Positions 61,169 to 64,000 of a stretch of 64,000 nt of DNA are shown here, one piece after another. The notes below the pieces were generated by a model. It did no database searches. It had not been told where the DNA came from and was given only the letters and a program-made list of their open reading frames with translations. Each line of letters starts with the position of its first letter. Positions within the stretch are counted from its first letter, which is position 1. The stretch is from contig NC_057768.1 in the NCBI RefSeq assembly GCF_010389155.1, positions 49,784,101 through 49,848,100 of the forward strand. The letters run 5' to 3'. This DNA comes from Erigeron canadensis. Taxonomy: Eukaryota > Streptophyta > Magnoliopsida > Asterales > Asteraceae. The translations under genes were made by a program, and so were the position numbers.

Positions 61169-61665
61169 TGTTGAAACACGTCGGACCGTTCAAATCGTGA
61201 CCAATTCGACTATGAAAGTACATAATCTATTCATAATCGACTTTGAGGTTTCTGTATAATTAATGGACATATAAACACGAATTACATGAAGAATAAGAGA
61301 TAAGAACAGATGTAAAACTCGTGAATATCATTAATCATATGGATATTACACCAAATCAGTATACATCTGACTGGCACGGGGTATAGATCTCTACCCCGTG
61401 CACTATGAACGAAATCTGTTGCAACTCAAATCGTTAACCTACAATTGTAACCTAATTCTAGTATATATAGGCTGCTACATGGGCTGGGCTTCCATCTCGT
61501 TCGTGGGCAGCGCACATCTTCACACGAACTGCTGCCTCGTGCTGACGTCATCATGAAGTGATGATGACGTCATGACGACCTTGAAGACATCTTTTCTTCT
61601 TCATAATCAGCCCATAGAATTGCATTGCGACGGACAATAAAAGCCTCTCAGAAATTGCTTCTACA
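61169..61665 (-). repeat. LTR C
   Basis: 497 bp, minus orientation, 5' LTR of the B-C element. Both TGACGTCA boxes are intact (61,543-61,550 and 61,565-61,572). Confidence 0.9.
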
Positions 61666-61670
61666 AAAAT

Positions 61671-62472
61671 AATGACCATGGGTTTTTGAGAAGTTTATTT
61701 AATTATTTTCAAATATTGAAGCTTTGGGTTTTTATCTACATTATATTACTCGTATAACATATTTACAAGTACTTATTTTAAAAATCTTTTAAGGTTAAGT
61801 TATAAATGCACAGATAACTTGTTAGTAAAAAAAGTCTTATAAAGTATACAACTTGTGAACAACCTTATAAAAATATATGTTAATAAATAGCATTTCACTA
61901 ATTTTAAATTAAACCAACCCATTATGTTAAAACAAATATAAATAGGTGTGTCAAATCATCAGATATTACCATCAAACTTTATAAATAACATAAAAAACGT
62001 CAACAATATAGTTGATTATATGTGATGGGGTAGGTCATGGCCAAACCCTACCCCACATATATCTCTACCTCTGCTTACATGAGGAGAAATTAATGCAATT
62101 GATAAATTCTTTAAATATGTATGAAAATCACCATTTCTCACTTAAAGTAAGATATGTGAGATCTAACTAACCTCAATATTAGTGATTTAAAAAGGAGATA
62201 AATCTTTGCTTCTTTAAGACCCAGTCTTTATTACTAGCCATAAAAACTAAATTTATAATCATTTAATAGAAGAACCGTAGGACACTATCATGAATTTTTA
62301 ATAGTATTATCAATTGTTTGATATTAAAAAAAAAACTTGATATAATTTACTTTTAAAAAAACTCATTAAAGACGTTATGCAAGGTTATTATTGACACTGT
62401 AATTTTTTTATATTGATTTTGTTAAATACAGACCTTAAAGTTGTAGTTAAAGTGCATAAAATAGTTCTATAG
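61671..62472. other. Intergenic
   Basis: AT-rich, no gene recognised. Confidence 0.5.
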
Positions 62473-63068
62473 TTACCATAATATTCAAGGAATGGATTTT
62501 AAAATAGTTGTACACTTATGTTAATTTTTTTATATCCATTAAGGTTTATATTTGAAATTTTCCTTTTTATCCGTCTATTATCTAGAAATGTTTTTTATTT
62601 ACCGATTTTGTAAATATAGATTATTGTTTTTCTCTATATCTATAAACTTTCAATTAAATAAATTAATCCTCATAATCATTATTATTAAAGCACTCATAAT
62701 TACTAATTATTACTATTTCAAGTCACATGATAAGTTGTTTTCTTATTTTCTTAACAAAGGGTAAAAGCCCGTCTTACGAACATCTTTGATAATTGTACAT
62801 TCTGTCATGGTGTTGATTTGTTTTGTATACTTACCATAATATTCAAAGGATGAACTTTAAAATAGTTACACTTATCATAATTTTTTTATACCCATTAATT
62901 ATAGTCTTCAGGTTTATATTTAACATTTTCCTTTTTATCCATCTATTATCTAGAAATGTTATTTCTTTACCGATTTTGTATTTATAGATTATTGTTTTTC
63001 TCTATATCTAATATTTTCAAATAAATAAATTAATCCTCATAATCATTATTATTAAAGCACTCATAATT
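62473..63068. repeat. Direct duplication of about 235 bp
   Basis: 62,473-62,701 and 62,831-63,068 are about 85-90% alike by eye, both starting taccataatattcaa and ending aaagcactcataatt. A 130-bp spacer divides them. The 70-codon frame in the first copy is broken in the second and is not a gene. Confidence 0.8.
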
Positions 63069-64000
63069 TTTTACTTGGAAAGTACCTCAACTTATCACTT
63101 TTTACTTTATTGAGGTCAAAACAAAATTTCGTCCTATTGTGGGGAAAAAAATCGGCTAAACCAACTATATTGGGTCTACCATCAGGTAGCCAGTCATTTT
63201 ATATTTTTAGTTTCATTTTGAGTTTTTTTTATTTAATAATATTACTTACATGGATTTTCCAACTCATTTTTCTTATATAAAAAAAAAAAAGTTTGAATTG
63301 GGGGAAAACTCAGGAACCAAACATCAAGTTGCATACAAATCATATATCATCATCGATCGGTATGTATATTTACATATGTATTGATTCACAATAAAACATG
63401 ATTGATAAATAAGTCAATACAATAAACGGTATATTCCAGACTAATGCTACTTACTAACAAACAAAGTGTATCGCTCGATTTTATTTATGATAGAAATTTA
63501 TCGAAATTTCTTTCAGCGACTTTTTCTTTTAAAACTACCAGGTCGGTTCCCTTGTTATACTCTTTCTTTCACCTATTATTCATATCATCTCATCATCTCA
63601 AATCTAGAGAATTTGAAAATCAAATCTCACAAATACCAAATCAATTTACTATCCCAATCCAATCGAAATCAAATTAATATCAATCTAAAATTTAGTCATA
63701 AAGTATTCGAAGTCCAACTTCCAATTTGATGAAGATCTAAATCTGAATGCCAAATAACAACCTGAGCTCTTCAACTCGGTTGTAATTGTTTTTAAACTGT
63801 TCATCGAAGGAACTGAAAAAAGATGAGATTTGGTAGGTTTTGCTAGAAACCGAATATAACCAAGAAAGAGTAACGTTAGAGGGTTGTGGCGGCATGGTGG
63901 TTACTTTCAGGTGGTGTGGCGGCGACGGCAAGACTTGGGGGTGGTGGCAGAGGTGGCGTTTGGTGGTGTTGGGGGTTGGTTGGTCGCCCTTTGTTGCTTA
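63069..64000. other. Intergenic to window end
   Basis: No gene recognised. A GC-richer GGTGGTGG-type stretch begins at about 63,885 and runs off the edge; it could be the start of a gene or repeat outside the window. Confidence 0.4.

Larger units (their letters stand above)
58200..61665. mobile_element. Three-LTR composite non-autonomous retroelement
   Basis: Order: LTR A (+), primer site and leader (+), LTR B (-), interior (-), primer site (-), LTR C (-). All LTRs are 497 bp and start TGTAG and end CAACA in their own orientation. B to C alone is a normal minus-strand element of 2.55 kb with primer site and polypurine tract, but it has no target duplication of its own (tgata against aaaat). 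The whole array does (AAAAT both sides). The interior (59,626-61,150) encodes no gag or pol; a 66-codon minus-strand frame comes from repeated palindromes. It is longer than a typical TRIM and shorter than a LARD. Confidence 0.85.

Overview
This is AT-rich nuclear DNA from a flowering plant, probably a eudicot. The evidence is intron-containing genes with GT..AG junctions, plant-specific families (ClpR2, SMO1-type sterol oxidase, ACR proteins, Kunitz/miraculin proteins, NOI/RIN4-like proteins) and a dense load of plant-type transposons. Some repeat families look like those of Asteraceae, but that is only an impression.

Layout. 1-9.6 kb is transposon ground: a Helitron-like copy cut by the window edge, two splice-bounded exon fragments of a BSU1-like (BSL) phosphatase, a broken LINE and a 1.56-kb MULE-type element with 9-bp target duplications. 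10.1-14.2 kb holds an ACT-domain-repeat (ACR) gene with several frame lesions, whose last intron is swollen by two Helitrons, one of them carrying a Tourist-like MITE. 14.7-21.7 kb is a transposon cluster with four non-autonomous hAT elements, each with its 8-bp duplication visible. 22.7-26.8 kb is the gene island: a secreted Kunitz/miraculin-like inhibitor (+), converging with the nine-exon plastid gene CLPR2 (-), followed by a small NOI/RIN4-like gene (+). 27-44 kb is mostly repeats: Helitrons, a long-TIR MULE, a Tourist-like element and LINE tails. 44.97-46.92 kb carries an intact five-exon SMO1-type sterol 4-alpha-methyl oxidase. 49.8-50.1 kb has a short two-exon coiled-coil gene. 51-58 kb holds a Helitron, two MITEs set in (TA)n tracts, a dead PIF/Harbinger transposase, and a hAT element with another hAT MITE inside it. 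58.2-61.7 kb is an unusual three-LTR retroelement.

The genes do not form a pathway; each acts in its own compartment (KTI secreted, ClpR2 in the plastid protease core, SMO1 in the ER, NOI at the plasma membrane). The most unusual structure is the retroelement at 58,200-61,665. Its two outer ends are both U3 ends in head-to-head orientation, yet it is flanked by one 5-bp duplication, as if an aberrant composite cDNA had integrated once. I found no prokaryote-like system, CRISPR array, tRNA gene or rRNA gene.
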